From positions 124,001 to 188,000 of the forward strand of contig NZ_AHMM02000016.1 of the NCBI RefSeq assembly GCF_000243675.2: a DNA stretch of 64,000 nucleotides, read 5' to 3'. Of this stretch, positions 27,071 to 38,111 are shown one piece after another. Numbering within the stretch: position 1 is the stretch's first letter; each line of letters starts with the position of its first letter. The stretch comes from Leptospira inadai serovar Lyme str. 10. GTDB lineage: Bacteria; Spirochaetota; Leptospiria; Leptospirales; Leptospiraceae. A program made the position numbers and the translations under genes. The notes below the pieces were generated by a model that did not search any database, had not been told where the DNA came from, and saw nothing but the letters and a program-made list of their open reading frames with translations.

Positions 27071-28791
27071 TTCCTAGAGATTTCGGACGCGGTTTCCGAA
27101 AAATAAAGAATTTCTTGTTTTTTTAATAGATTCTTCGATTTGGACGAAGAGTCAAAATGATCTAGAGCCGTAAAAGAAAGACTCGGCTTCATTTCCTGAA
27201 TCAAGTCCTTCCAAGTGTACGTTCCCGGTAAATATCTCACATCCATTTTAGCGATATTTAATTTTTCTTTAATCCGCTCGAGCAACTCTAAAAAGGATGA
27301 ACACGAATCTAAGAACCCCGCCTTTAAAAATGTCCGACCTAAAAAGATACGTCCTTCTCCCCATTTTGATTCCAATTCGGCCTTCGTGGTTTTCCGAGCT
27401 TCGATGACTCTGGAATAGAATAAGTCTCTGGAACGGGAAACTTCCTTTTTCAAGAATGCGGAAGATTTCGCTCCCAACTTTCCGTACTCGGAAAGTATAT
27501 CTCGGTACGGATAGAATGAGATTCGCTCTTTTTTGATTCCGAGTTTATTGTACAATCCCTTCAGGTCGAATCGAAGCATAACCGCTCCGATGGATCCGAC
27601 GATAGAATAAGGAGTTGCGTGAATCTCCTCGGTTCCGCAGGCTAGATAGTATCCTCCGGAAGCCGCCACGTTCAGCACGTATGTAAATACCGGTTTTTTT
27701 TCGGCGAGCTTTCGAATTTCACGATAAAGGAGTTCGGAGACCAGTGCAGAGCCTCCGGGAGAGTTCATTTCCAAAACGACCGCGGCTACTTTAGGATCAT
27801 CCTTTAATTCTTTTAATAAGCTTTGATAATAACGATACGATACCTGTCTGGAGCGGAATTCCTCCTCCCTGCCTAGATCGGGTAATATGTTTCCCTGGAT
27901 CGGTAGGATCGCTAAAATCGGAAGAGATTTGGAGACTAGTCTGAATTGCTGCAACTTAGAATAGAGGCGAAGTCCTTTGGCGGTAAATCCTCTGTAATTT
28001 TGAGTTCCCGATTTATCCGCTTCCTCTTCCCGCAGATATCCTTCGTACAAATAATTTTCCTGGAATTCGTCCTCTTCCAGTAAATCGGTTAGAAATTCGG
28101 CCTTGAGTAAAGTTTCGGCGCTAATAATGGGTTCTTCGAGAACGGATAAGGGAAGTCCGGAAGTTTCCAAAAAGGATTTTTTTAGAAACTCATTCTGGTC
28201 GTTTAATAAGTTTTCCAAATTCTTTCTAGCCGGAGGGGAAAACGAGGAGCGTTGAAACGTTTCTCCGAAAGATTTGAAGGCGCCGCTTGCGTACGTTTCG
28301 ACGCCTACGCCGGCTTTCTTTGCCGTATCTCCGAAGAAGTAAGGTTCGGCGGAAGGAAGGGTCGGAAAAAATTCCGAGGCAGAACTAGCGTATCGTTCTT
28401 TGCAGAAAGAGAGGAGCAATAACGATTTTGTTCCGCCTCCCAAAGAAAATCCCGCGGTCATGATTCCTTTCTCATTCAAAGTTTGAATCGATTTACACAG
28501 ATTCCAGGCTTCTCCGAAACCGTATTCGGGAGCTTCAAAAAGAAACGAAACTTTCTTTAATCCGGGAACTAACGAGAGGGCGCGCAATCCTAAAAGGAAA
28601 TCGATGAAGAACGGGGATTCGTCCTTGGACACCAGCATTCTTACGAAAAGCGATTTTCTCTCGTAGGAAAAGTTGGAAGGAACTTCGAGAAAAAAATGAT
28701 CTCCTTTGCGAAAGCGATAAATCAGCATTCTCCAGAATTGTAATAAAATGCGGAAGGGTAGAAAAATCAGCGAAACGATCTGGCGAAGCAT
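27067..28791 (-). CDS. sppA: SppA-type signal peptide peptidase (S49)
   Basis: A 574-residue protein with an N-terminal hydrophobic anchor and two S49 repeats, the long (67K) SppA architecture. The catalytic Ser lies in VAASGGYYLACG near residue 380, with the preceding EMNSPGGSALVSELL segment; the general-base Lys is probably the one in ASGAFKSFGE near residue 180. SppA degrades membrane-embedded signal peptides after secretion. It is convergent with sua5, and their stop codons share bases. It is divergent from uvrA across a 125-base region. Confidence 0.88.
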   Translation of the reverse strand: MLRQIVSLIFLPFRILLQFWRMLIYRFRKGDHFFLEVPSNFSYERKSLFVRMLVSKDESPFFIDFLLGLRALSLVPGLKKVSFLFEAPEYGFGEAWNLCKSIQTLNEKGIMTAGFSLGGGTKSLLLLSFCKERYASSASEFFPTLPSAEPYFFGDTAKKAGVGVETYASGAFKSFGETFQRSSFSPPARKNLENLLNDQNEFLKKSFLETSGLPLSVLEEPIISAETLLKAEFLTDLLEEDEFQENYLYEGYLREEEADKSGTQNYRGFTAKGLRLYSKLQQFRLVSKSLPILAILPIQGNILPDLGREEEFRSRQVSYRYYQSLLKELKDDPKVAAVVLEMNSPGGSALVSELLYREIRKLAEKKPVFTYVLNVAASGGYYLACGTEEIHATPYSIVGSIGAVMLRFDLKGLYNKLGIKKERISFYPYRDILSEYGKLGAKSSAFLKKEVSRSRDLFYSRVIEARKTTKAELESKWGEGRIFLGRTFLKAGFLDSCSSFLELLERIKEKLNIAKMDVRYLPGTYTWKDLIQEMKPSLSFTALDHFDSSSKSKNLLKKQEILYFSETASEISRN

Positions 28792-28802
28792 GCTTAAATC
28801 CT

Positions 28803-28815
28803 TTTGCCGACCAAT
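28803..28815. promoter_or_regulatory. Possible LexA-like half-matched box upstream of uvrA
   Basis: TTTG-CCGAC-CAAT differs at one base from the TTTG-N5-CAAA box that I recall as reported for leptospiral LexA. It lies about 100 bases before the uvrA start, in the sppA-uvrA divergent region. A single near-match of eight defined bases occurs often by chance, so this is weak. Confidence 0.25.
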
Positions 28816-28865
28816 GTATTTTTTCGGGGGAGAAGAGAAAACGGATTTTTAACGCAGGAAAACCG

Positions 28866-28901
28866 CTTTTCAGTCTAAGGAATACTATTTTCTCTGAAAA
28901 G
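28866..28901 (+). promoter_or_regulatory. Inverted repeat in the uvrA leader
   Basis: Perfect 8-bp arms CTTTTCAG (28866-28873) / CTGAAAAG (28894-28901), separated by 20 bases and ending 15 bases before the uvrA start; the ribosome-binding site GAGGG follows directly. It could be an operator or an RNA hairpin that modulates access to the ribosome-binding site. Confidence 0.35.
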
Positions 28902-28916
28902 TAAGAGGGTACGAAT

Positions 28917-31751
<2,835 letters not shown>

Positions 31752-31779
31752 ATATGGTAGACCCGTCTCGGGTTGTACG

Positions 31780-31807
31780 GCATAGAGTCTTCCAGAACCC
31801 TCTATGC
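31780..31807 (+). promoter_or_regulatory. Hairpin that contains the start codon of the next gene
   Basis: Perfect 8-bp arms GCATAGAG (31780-31787) / CTCTATGC (31800-31807) with a 12-base loop; the ATG at 31804-31806 is inside the right arm. A smaller hairpin ACCCG-TCT-CGGGT (31761-31773) precedes it. Together they may end uvrA transcription or restrict translation of the following gene. Confidence 0.45.
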
Positions 31808-32856
31808 AAGAACTCTCCGCGAAGCTATATTCGTTTCCGAAAACCGAATTTCGTTCCGTATACAAACTATCATTACCTGAAATTTCCAAAGCCGGTTTAC
31901 TTTCCGCGCTTTCAAGCGGAGGGTTTAAGGAATTTCATGAAAAATTAATTCTTCTTCCTTCGCTTCCTCACGGAATCGGCGTGGGTGTCGGAATTATGGC
32001 TCAGACAAATGTTGCCGGACGAATTCTTCGTTTGCTATCGGGTGTGGAACCCGGTTTGGAAGCTCAGGAAGAAACGAGAGAGCTGGCAAAAACGATCTTG
32101 AGCCGATTGTCCCAGGGTTTAGGAATTTTAGGTTTAGGAGTCAGCGAGCCCGGGTGGATGGGAAAGATTTCCAATTTAAAATCGGTAGCGAAGCGGTTAC
32201 CCGACGGCTCCTTCGAGCTAACTTTCGCGAAAGGATTCGTTACGAACGGCGCCGATGCGGAGGGTTTTCTCGTGGTCGCTAAGGGCGAGGAGATTCCGTA
32301 CGGAGTCTTTTACGTTCCGAGAAATAGCGAAGGTCTGGAACTGGAGGAATTCCATTTGGATTTCGCGCCTGAGGCGACTCATTGTAAAATTAAGGCAACG
32401 AATCTTCGCGTTCCGAAGCACCATTTATTTCTCCCCGATTATTCTAAATTCGGACCGGATGTGCATCTTTCCGAAATGCTTTCCGCCGCCGTCTTGTTTT
32501 GCGGAGCGATTCGCAAAATCGTAAGCGATTTGGGATGTCGTCCCGAATGTAGAGACTGGTCTTCTACGCTCGGACAACTTTGGGATCTAAGCGGATTACT
32601 GTTTTCAAAATGTCTGGAGCTGTCCGAAAAAAAAGATAGGAATCCGGCCTATAAGATCGAAGAAGATCACCCGTACGGCTACGAAACCGTTTTGGACATA
32701 TCCGGAAAACTTCTGGATTCACTTCCTTTCTTCGATCGAAAGAAGGAATATCCGGACTTCGAATTATTTTTCTCCTTTCATCCTGCAAGAAGTCCGGTCT
32801 ATTTAAAGAATAGAATTAAACAGACAAGAGAGTGGAGGAAGTTCGGAGTTCGTTAG
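31804..32856 (+). CDS. Divergent acyl-CoA-dehydrogenase-like protein
   Basis: A 350-residue protein with features of the acyl-CoA dehydrogenase N-terminal and middle domains: GLGVSEPGWMGK (a FAD/substrate-loop-like segment) and AKGFVTNGADAEGFLVVAK, followed by a helical C-terminal part. It is shorter than typical members (about 380) and the C-terminal YEG-type segment that usually carries or neighbours the catalytic Glu is not visible, so catalysis is doubtful. ATG 31804 lacks a Shine-Dalgarno sequence and lies in a hairpin. Its stop overlaps that of the convergent zinc exporter (TTAG). Lipid metabolism is likely; the exact role is unknown. Confidence 0.68.
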   Translation: MQELSAKLYSFPKTEFRSVYKLSLPEISKAGLLSALSSGGFKEFHEKLILLPSLPHGIGVGVGIMAQTNVAGRILRLLSGVEPGLEAQEETRELAKTILSRLSQGLGILGLGVSEPGWMGKISNLKSVAKRLPDGSFELTFAKGFVTNGADAEGFLVVAKGEEIPYGVFYVPRNSEGLELEEFHLDFAPEATHCKIKATNLRVPKHHLFLPDYSKFGPDVHLSEMLSAAVLFCGAIRKIVSDLGCRPECRDWSSTLGQLWDLSGLLFSKCLELSEKKDRNPAYKIEEDHPYGYETVLDISGKLLDSLPFFDRKKEYPDFELFFSFHPARSPVYLKNRIKQTREWRKFGVR

Positions 32857-33893
32857 TAGGAACGGTGGTCATTAGGATGATCGTGATTATGATGGGCATG
32901 CCCCCAGTCTTCCGGTTCCATTTCGTGGAGAGTTTTCGCCAAAATTCCGTCTAACCGTTTCGTCGTTTTTAAGTCTTCCAGTTGCAGATATATCTGTTCG
33001 AATTTCCATTCTTCCCGGAGTAGAGAGTATGCTTCCGTCAAAATTTTTTTCGTATCCGATCCTGTTTTAATCAGTAAGCGGAAAGCACAGGCATGGATTC
33101 CTTTCGTGAGACTCCAGCTATGGGAAGAGAGAATCGTTTCGACTCCCTCGAGATCTAGAATATCCCTTTGTAAATGATCCCATTCCTCCGGATTGGGAGA
33201 TGCTTCCAATAGGATAGAAAGGCTTTCCTTGAGGATAGATCCTGCGGATTTAAGAATCAAGAAAGACAATAGAACACTGATTAACGGATCGATCCAATTC
33301 CAGTTAGTGTAGCGAATCAGAATTGCACCGATTACTACGGCGACTGTCGCCAACAGATCGCTAAGAACGTGGAGGTATGCCGATTTCAAATTGATATTAT
33401 CGTCGGCTACTCGTCTTAAGACCCAGACGGAAATTAAGTTCAAAACGATCGTGCCTAAACTGAATGCAAGCATTAAGTCGGGCGCCACCTTATTTCCGGA
33501 TCTGATTCTTTCCCAAGCTTCGATTAGTATGTACGCGGAAATTCCGAATATCAAAAGTGAATTTAGAAATGCGGCCAGCACTTCCACGCGAAAGTACCCG
33601 AAGTTCATTCTTTGATTCGGTTTTCTGTCGGCGATCAAGACCGCAGTGAGACTCAGCAACAAGGCAAAGGAATCGGAAATAACATGTCCTGCATCCGCGA
33701 GCAATGCAAGGCTATGACTTTCCGCAGCTCCCCAAATCTCCCAGGTAAAGATTCCGAGGGAAAGTAGTAGGGCCATTAATAATGAGCCTACCGTCCCTTT
33801 TCTTCTCGGTCGAAGAATCGTTTGGTTTAAAAAAGGATCGACCTGAGCAGGAGGACGATCCCGAGTTCCTTTCGAGTTTACGGATTTATCCAT
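32853..33893 (-). CDS. Cation diffusion facilitator (zinc/cobalt exporter)
   Basis: About 346 residues with six transmembrane helices. The paired metal-site motifs are present: DAGHVISD in helix 2 and HVLSD in helix 5 (H-x-x-x-D, typical of zinc-selective CDFs). The cytosolic C-terminal domain ends in a His-rich tail (HAHHNHDHPNDH). It exports divalent metals, probably Zn(II), by proton antiport from the cytosol. ATG 33893 is chosen; a TTG six bases upstream is possible. The gene lies less than 10 bases after the OmpA-like gene, so the two are cotranscribed. The last four bases overlap the convergent neighbour. Confidence 0.9.
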   Translation of the reverse strand: MDKSVNSKGTRDRPPAQVDPFLNQTILRPRRKGTVGSLLMALLLSLGIFTWEIWGAAESHSLALLADAGHVISDSFALLLSLTAVLIADRKPNQRMNFGYFRVEVLAAFLNSLLIFGISAYILIEAWERIRSGNKVAPDLMLAFSLGTIVLNLISVWVLRRVADDNINLKSAYLHVLSDLLATVAVVIGAILIRYTNWNWIDPLISVLLSFLILKSAGSILKESLSILLEASPNPEEWDHLQRDILDLEGVETILSSHSWSLTKGIHACAFRLLIKTGSDTKKILTEAYSLLREEWKFEQIYLQLEDLKTTKRLDGILAKTLHEMEPEDWGHAHHNHDHPNDHRSY

Positions 33894-33902
33894 CGGCAAA
33901 CT

Positions 33903-34925
33903 TTATTTGCGGGGAACGACGACGATATCGACGCGACGATTTATAGCCTTGTTCTCGGGTGTGTCGTTGGAAACTAACGGAGCATGTTCCCCATAGCCTG
34001 CAGCGGAAAAATTTCTAGGATCCAAATTCTTAGCCTCTAACAGGAAGCGTAGAACGGAAAGAGCTCTCTCGGTGGAGAGTTGCCAATTATCCTGAAATTT
34101 CTTGGTCCGTATCGGGACGTTATCGGTATGGCCTTCCACCGTTATAATATTTCCCGGATAATTAACTAAAATCTCCTTAACTTTATCCAAAGCCGGGAGA
34201 ATCTGTTTTTTTAAATCGGCTGATCCCGAGTCGAAGGAGATCTGGTCGTCCACGTTGATGATTAATCGACCTTGGAAGCGTTTTACCCGGATTTGGCCTT
34301 TGGAAATTTCCCCCTTCAGTTTCTCCTCCAATTCGTCGGCCTGTTTTGACAATCGTTCGTTTTCCTTCTTCTGAATTTCGGAAAAATCCTTGAGACGACC
34401 GATTTCATCCATGAGAGACGCGATTCTCGCTTCGAGAGTGGCGATTCTGGTTTCATAATCTTTCTTTAAATCTTCGGTTTTTTTAATACAATCCAGTTTT
34501 TCCTGTTCGAGAGCGGCTTTCAATTCACCGATCAAATCCTGGTATTTTTTGGATTGTTTCGCGTTCTCATCCAGAAGTTCTCTTTCTTTATTGCCGCTTT
34601 TTGTTTTTAAAAGGGAGATCTGATTCTCGAGATTTTTGATCTGATCCGCGTATTGATCCTGGTCCTTTTCGCGGAAGGACTTTTCGCTCGCCAATTGGTT
34701 CTCAAGACTTTGTATGCGTCCTTCCAGGGAGATTTTCTCTTTTTTAGAGTTTTCGGATTCGTTTCGGTAGCGGGTCTTTAGAGAATCCAATTCGAGTTCT
34801 AAAGTCACTTTCTCATTATAGAGTTTGTTGTATTCCCAAGGAAAATAGACGACGTCGGCTTGGAGCGGAAGGTTAGCTAAGCCTAAAATTCCGGCGATTG
34901 CTAGTCTTGAGTAGAATGATTTCAT
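33903..34925 (-). CDS. OmpA/MotB-domain protein with coiled coil
   Basis: About 340 residues starting at ATG 34925 with a signal peptide (MKSFYSRLAIAGILGLANL, cleavage near LQA-DV). Residues about 35-210 form a long charged coiled coil, and the C-terminal OmpA-like peptidoglycan-binding domain has VEGHTDNVP and NWQLSTERALSVLRFL with a final NRRVDIVV. It is expected in the periplasm, linking an envelope component to peptidoglycan. A reading frame upstream to 35009 overlaps the mgtE leader and is not needed. It is first in an operon with the zinc exporter. No beta-barrel is present, so it is not OmpA itself. Confidence 0.83.
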   Translation of the reverse strand: MKSFYSRLAIAGILGLANLPLQADVVYFPWEYNKLYNEKVTLELELDSLKTRYRNESENSKKEKISLEGRIQSLENQLASEKSFREKDQDQYADQIKNLENQISLLKTKSGNKERELLDENAKQSKKYQDLIGELKAALEQEKLDCIKKTEDLKKDYETRIATLEARIASLMDEIGRLKDFSEIQKKENERLSKQADELEEKLKGEISKGQIRVKRFQGRLIINVDDQISFDSGSADLKKQILPALDKVKEILVNYPGNIITVEGHTDNVPIRTKKFQDNWQLSTERALSVLRFLLEAKNLDPRNFSAAGYGEHAPLVSNDTPENKAINRRVDIVVVPRK

Positions 34926-35062
34926 GGATATAACTGGACCTATGTTCCATTCTAAGCGGTCAAGCAGCCAGTCAAATGAAAAACTCTTGCTTGAAAAACG
35001 GAAAGTCATTGAACGGAGAAAAACTTGTCGGATTCTGTCGGAAAAGGGGAGGTTCAGCTAAA

Positions 35063-36454
35063 ATGGAAGTTAAGCGTACTGCAAAGGAAGCCGTCTCGAT
35101 CAAGGCAAATGCTAAATCCGCCGAGTGGCTCGAATCCTTCTCTAAAAGAATCGAAATAAAAGATACGGAATACCTTCGAGCTTTTATCGAAGCGAATCAC
35201 CCGGCAGATATCGCGGAAGTTTTGGAAAAATTAGACGAAGAAGAGGCGTTTTACGTATTCCGTCTCTGCGATTCCGAGAAGCAATCCCTGATTCTAGTCG
35301 AATTCGACGAAGACCTTCAGGCGGATCTGATTTCAAGATTACACGTCCATGAGATTTCACCGATCGTTGAAAACCTAGAGACGGACGAGTTCACTAATTT
35401 GATCTCCGAAATTCCGAAGGACAAGGCCGAGGAGATCCTAAACTCGATCGATAGAGAAGACTCTTCTCAAATCAGGAAGCAGCTCAATTTTAGGGAATAT
35501 ACGGCCGGTCGTTTAATGACGACGGAATTTGCTTCGGCCTTCGAAACGGACACTGTCCGAAAAGCCATTATAAAATTGAGACGAATCGCTAAAGAAACCG
35601 ACGACATCTATTTATTATACGTTACCGACGAGGAGAACCATTTAAAGGGATTCATCAGACTCAAAGATTTGTTTCTCGCTCCTCTGAACCAAAAAATCGG
35701 CCGCCTCGTTAAGGAAGAGGTTTTTTCCATTCATTACGACACGGACCAGGAAGAGGTGGCTAAGATCTTCCGTAAGTACGATTTAGTCTCCGCTGCGGTC
35801 GTCGACGATTTGGATCGAATTATCGGGAGAATCACCGTAGACGATATTTTGGATATCGTCCAGGACGAAGCTTCCGAGGATATTTTGCGGATGGGCGGGG
35901 TTTCGGAGGAAGAGCGCCTGAATACGTCCATTTGGGACTCGATTCGACGCCGATTAATTTGGCTAATTATCAATTTAGGGAATGCGGTTTTGGCTGCGTC
36001 CACGGTCTCTCTTTTTGAAGAAACCATTCAATCATTCGTTCTTCTTGCCGCTTTAATGCCGATCGTTGCGGGAATGGGTGGAAATGCGGGAACCCAAGCG
36101 ATCACCGTAGTGGTTCGCAATATTGCGACGGGCGATTTAAGTCCGAGTAACTGGGGAATCGGTTTTCGTAAGGAATGCATCATCGGAATCATCAACGGCC
36201 TGACCATCGGTGCGATTTCGGGACTTGCGGTTTATTTTTATATGGGGAAAACGGCTCTTGCCCTTGTTATCTTCTTTGCCATGCTTGCGAATCTGATCGT
36301 TGCCGCAGTATTAGGCGCTTCTATCCCCATGTTACTCAGGGTGTTGGGAATCGATCCAGCAATAGCTTCCTCCATCTTCGTCACGACAACTACCGATATC
36401 TTCGGGTTTTTCTGCTTTCTCGGACTGGCCACGATGTTCCTCGGTTACTTATGA
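35063..36454 (+). CDS. mgtE: MgtE magnesium transporter
   Basis: About 463 residues. The MgtE N-terminal superhelical domain (HPADIAEVLEKLDEEEA) is followed by a CBS pair (ILRMGGVS-type connecting region) and a C-terminal pore domain of five helices with the Mg-selective signature GMGGNAGTQ. It is a homodimeric inner-membrane Mg(II) channel gated by cytosolic Mg binding to the N and CBS domains. ATG 35063 has GGGGAGG about ten bases upstream and is preferred over the upstream in-frame start at 34976, which lies in the divergent gene's promoter region. No M-box riboswitch is recognisable in the leader. Confidence 0.95.
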   Translation: MEVKRTAKEAVSIKANAKSAEWLESFSKRIEIKDTEYLRAFIEANHPADIAEVLEKLDEEEAFYVFRLCDSEKQSLILVEFDEDLQADLISRLHVHEISPIVENLETDEFTNLISEIPKDKAEEILNSIDREDSSQIRKQLNFREYTAGRLMTTEFASAFETDTVRKAIIKLRRIAKETDDIYLLYVTDEENHLKGFIRLKDLFLAPLNQKIGRLVKEEVFSIHYDTDQEEVAKIFRKYDLVSAAVVDDLDRIIGRITVDDILDIVQDEASEDILRMGGVSEEERLNTSIWDSIRRRLIWLIINLGNAVLAASTVSLFEETIQSFVLLAALMPIVAGMGGNAGTQAITVVVRNIATGDLSPSNWGIGFRKECIIGIINGLTIGAISGLAVYFYMGKTALALVIFFAMLANLIVAAVLGASIPMLLRVLGIDPAIASSIFVTTTTDIFGFFCFLGLATMFLGYL

Positions 36455-36505
36455 CAGGGAATTGCAGTCATTATTTTATTATAGAAAGAAAGTGTAGGAC
36501 ATTCA

Positions 36506-37144
36506 ATGAGAGAATTTTATAGACGAGGCATATCCGCGATCCTCGCGACGGTTATGCTTCTGGTCATATCGATGATTTTGAATTGCGCGGGTTCCCAAAA
36601 ACAGATCGCTGTAGAACCGAAGGGCGAGGTTGTCCCGAATCCTGCAGGAGAGAACGAATCCATACTGGATGAGGAAGGAAAGGAAGTTCGAGTTACGACG
36701 GTCGATCCGACTTTTTTTCAAGCCCCGTCCAAAGATTCAGGCGAGTATTTTCGAGTGTATATCACGGGAGACGCGTATAAAGTTCGTCAAATCCGAGGGA
36801 CTAAATTCATTCATCGTAAAGTCGACCGGGGCGGGGACGCCTTGATCAGCGAGGAACTTTTAAAGTACAACAAAATTAATTTTACGGACGATGGAATCAT
36901 ATTAGTGATTCTAAATGGAAATACCGGTGCCGTCGAAACGATTCGCTTTAACACTCGCGTTCCGAGAATTAACGATTTGGCAAAAGTGATTCAGAACGAT
37001 GTAACACGCTGGACGATGGAGCATTCCGAGGAAAAACCGGTCGTTACTAAATACCAAATTCATTATATGATCCGCTTGGAAAATCGATCTGGCTCGACGC
37101 GGGATAAGGTTAAGGAAGAACTTCGTAAAGAAGTCCGTAAGTAA
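36506..37144 (+). CDS. Predicted lipoprotein with TonB-C-like tail
   Basis: A 212-residue protein with a signal peptide and spirochaetal lipobox (MILNC, Cys27). The C-terminal 90 residues alternate strands and helices in a way that recalls the TonB/TolA C-terminal fold (RFNTRVPRINDLAKVIQ, then TKYQIHYMIRL). ATG 36506 is preceded by AGGA at good spacing, 51 bases after mgtE, so it may be cotranscribed. It is likely anchored in the inner leaflet of the outer membrane. The TonB resemblance is by eye and weak; otherwise a hypothetical lipoprotein. Confidence 0.75.
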   Translation: MREFYRRGISAILATVMLLVISMILNCAGSQKQIAVEPKGEVVPNPAGENESILDEEGKEVRVTTVDPTFFQAPSKDSGEYFRVYITGDAYKVRQIRGTKFIHRKVDRGGDALISEELLKYNKINFTDDGIILVILNGNTGAVETIRFNTRVPRINDLAKVIQNDVTRWTMEHSEEKPVVTKYQIHYMIRLENRSGSTRDKVKEELRKEVRK

Positions 37145-37354
37145 TCGGAGGATAGATTGCGGGACGTCTCCCCCGCGTTGCAGCCGCGCCACGCGTCTTC
37201 CGCTACCAATCGAGCGACCCTTAGGGAGCGAGATTCCCGAAGGGTGACTGAACGAAGTGAAGTCAAATTTTCAATCAAACAAACTGCATTCGAATTAACT
37301 CCATATCTCCGGAGAATCGTCTGCTCGCTCCCCCGGACCCGTTTTTGTTCGTAA
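37145..37354. repeat. GC-rich intergenic repeat-like element with hairpin
   Basis: This short GC-rich stretch differs sharply from the AT-rich sequence after it. It holds a hairpin of ten pairs with one mismatch, CCCTTAGGGA (37218-37227) / TCCCGAAGGG (37235-37244), followed by GACTGAACGAAGTGAAGTC. I recall similar CCGAAGGGTGACTGAACGAAGTGA strings as common intergenic sequence in leptospires, but cannot verify this here. A + frame runs through it (65 codons) but looks accidental. It may act as a terminator for the preceding lipoprotein gene. Confidence 0.5.
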
Positions 37355-37398
37355 CGATGGAAATCGAAGGATTAATGAATCTTACTATATTCGTTTAG

Positions 37399-37420
37399 TT
37401 TGAAAATGAATTTTTTCAAA
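37399..37420. promoter_or_regulatory. AT-rich inverted repeat upstream of lipoprotein gene
   Basis: TTTGAAAA (37399-37406) / TTTTCAAA (37413-37420) with a 6-base spacer, inside a very AT-rich 80-base segment that leads to the lipoprotein start at 37473. It could be an operator or UP-element-like region; the promoter itself cannot be fixed. Confidence 0.35.
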
Positions 37421-37472
37421 ATGCTATTTATTTTATTTATTATTTATCATTTTATTAAATTTGTGTCAAAGT

Positions 37473-38111
37473 ATGACCATTTCGAAAATAATTATGATTT
37501 CTATCTTATGTCTAAGTATATTGGCATGTTCTGAACAGAAAAAAGATTCGATTGCTCCGATACTGGCCTTGGTCGGCGCTAATTCGGCAAGTTCCGCGCC
37601 AGGAAATAGTTCATCTGGCGGAGTGACGACTAACGGAGGCAGCGGCGGGACAACTATTTCCACGCATGATACGAAGGTTTATGACGCCAATAACCAATTT
37701 CTTGGGTACGGATTTCCAAATGCGTATAGTATCCAGATGGTCTCGCCAACCGGTTATTTTTATAGTTTAGGATGGGATGGAATCATTACTGATTCTTACA
37801 TAAAATTCACTCAGATTAACGGAGGAGGAGTGGCATTTATTGATGCCACTGGTGCTCCTTATGCAAAATTTGCCGAGCGTGCAGGGGGCAGTTTGTATAC
37901 CGCACAGCAAGCAGATGTATATGGAAATGCAGTGAGCAATCCGGGTATAACGCAGTATTATTCCTACTACATCGCGGGTTCTATTACTAATTACCCGGCG
38001 GGGTTGACGGTCGGCACATCGCTTAAGGTATTTCCTTTGACCACGATAACAAAGACCGTCGCCGGAATTCCAAATACAATTGCGCTCCCGATAAAAGTCG
38101 TTTATCAATGA
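37473..38111 (+). CDS. Predicted lipoprotein, unknown function
   Basis: A 212-residue protein starting at ATG 37473 (MTISKIIMISILCLS) with lipobox ILAC and lipidated Cys19. A Ser/Gly/Thr-rich linker (about residues 36-60) follows, then a beta-rich domain with many Tyr, Gly and Asn. A TTG 12 bases upstream is possible; neither has a good ribosome-binding site. No family is recognised. The composition suggests a surface or periplasmic beta-structured lipoprotein. The gene is flanked by repeat-like and non-coding DNA and reads as part of an accessory region. Confidence 0.72.
   Translation: MTISKIIMISILCLSILACSEQKKDSIAPILALVGANSASSAPGNSSSGGVTTNGGSGGTTISTHDTKVYDANNQFLGYGFPNAYSIQMVSPTGYFYSLGWDGIITDSYIKFTQINGGGVAFIDATGAPYAKFAERAGGSLYTAQQADVYGNAVSNPGITQYYSYYIAGSITNYPAGLTVGTSLKVFPLTTITKTVAGIPNTIALPIKVVYQ

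Noticed and set aside
37157..37354. 65-codon + strand frame in the GC-rich repeat-like island
   Set aside because: Follows the hairpin repeat rather than a protein-like pattern; no Shine-Dalgarno.
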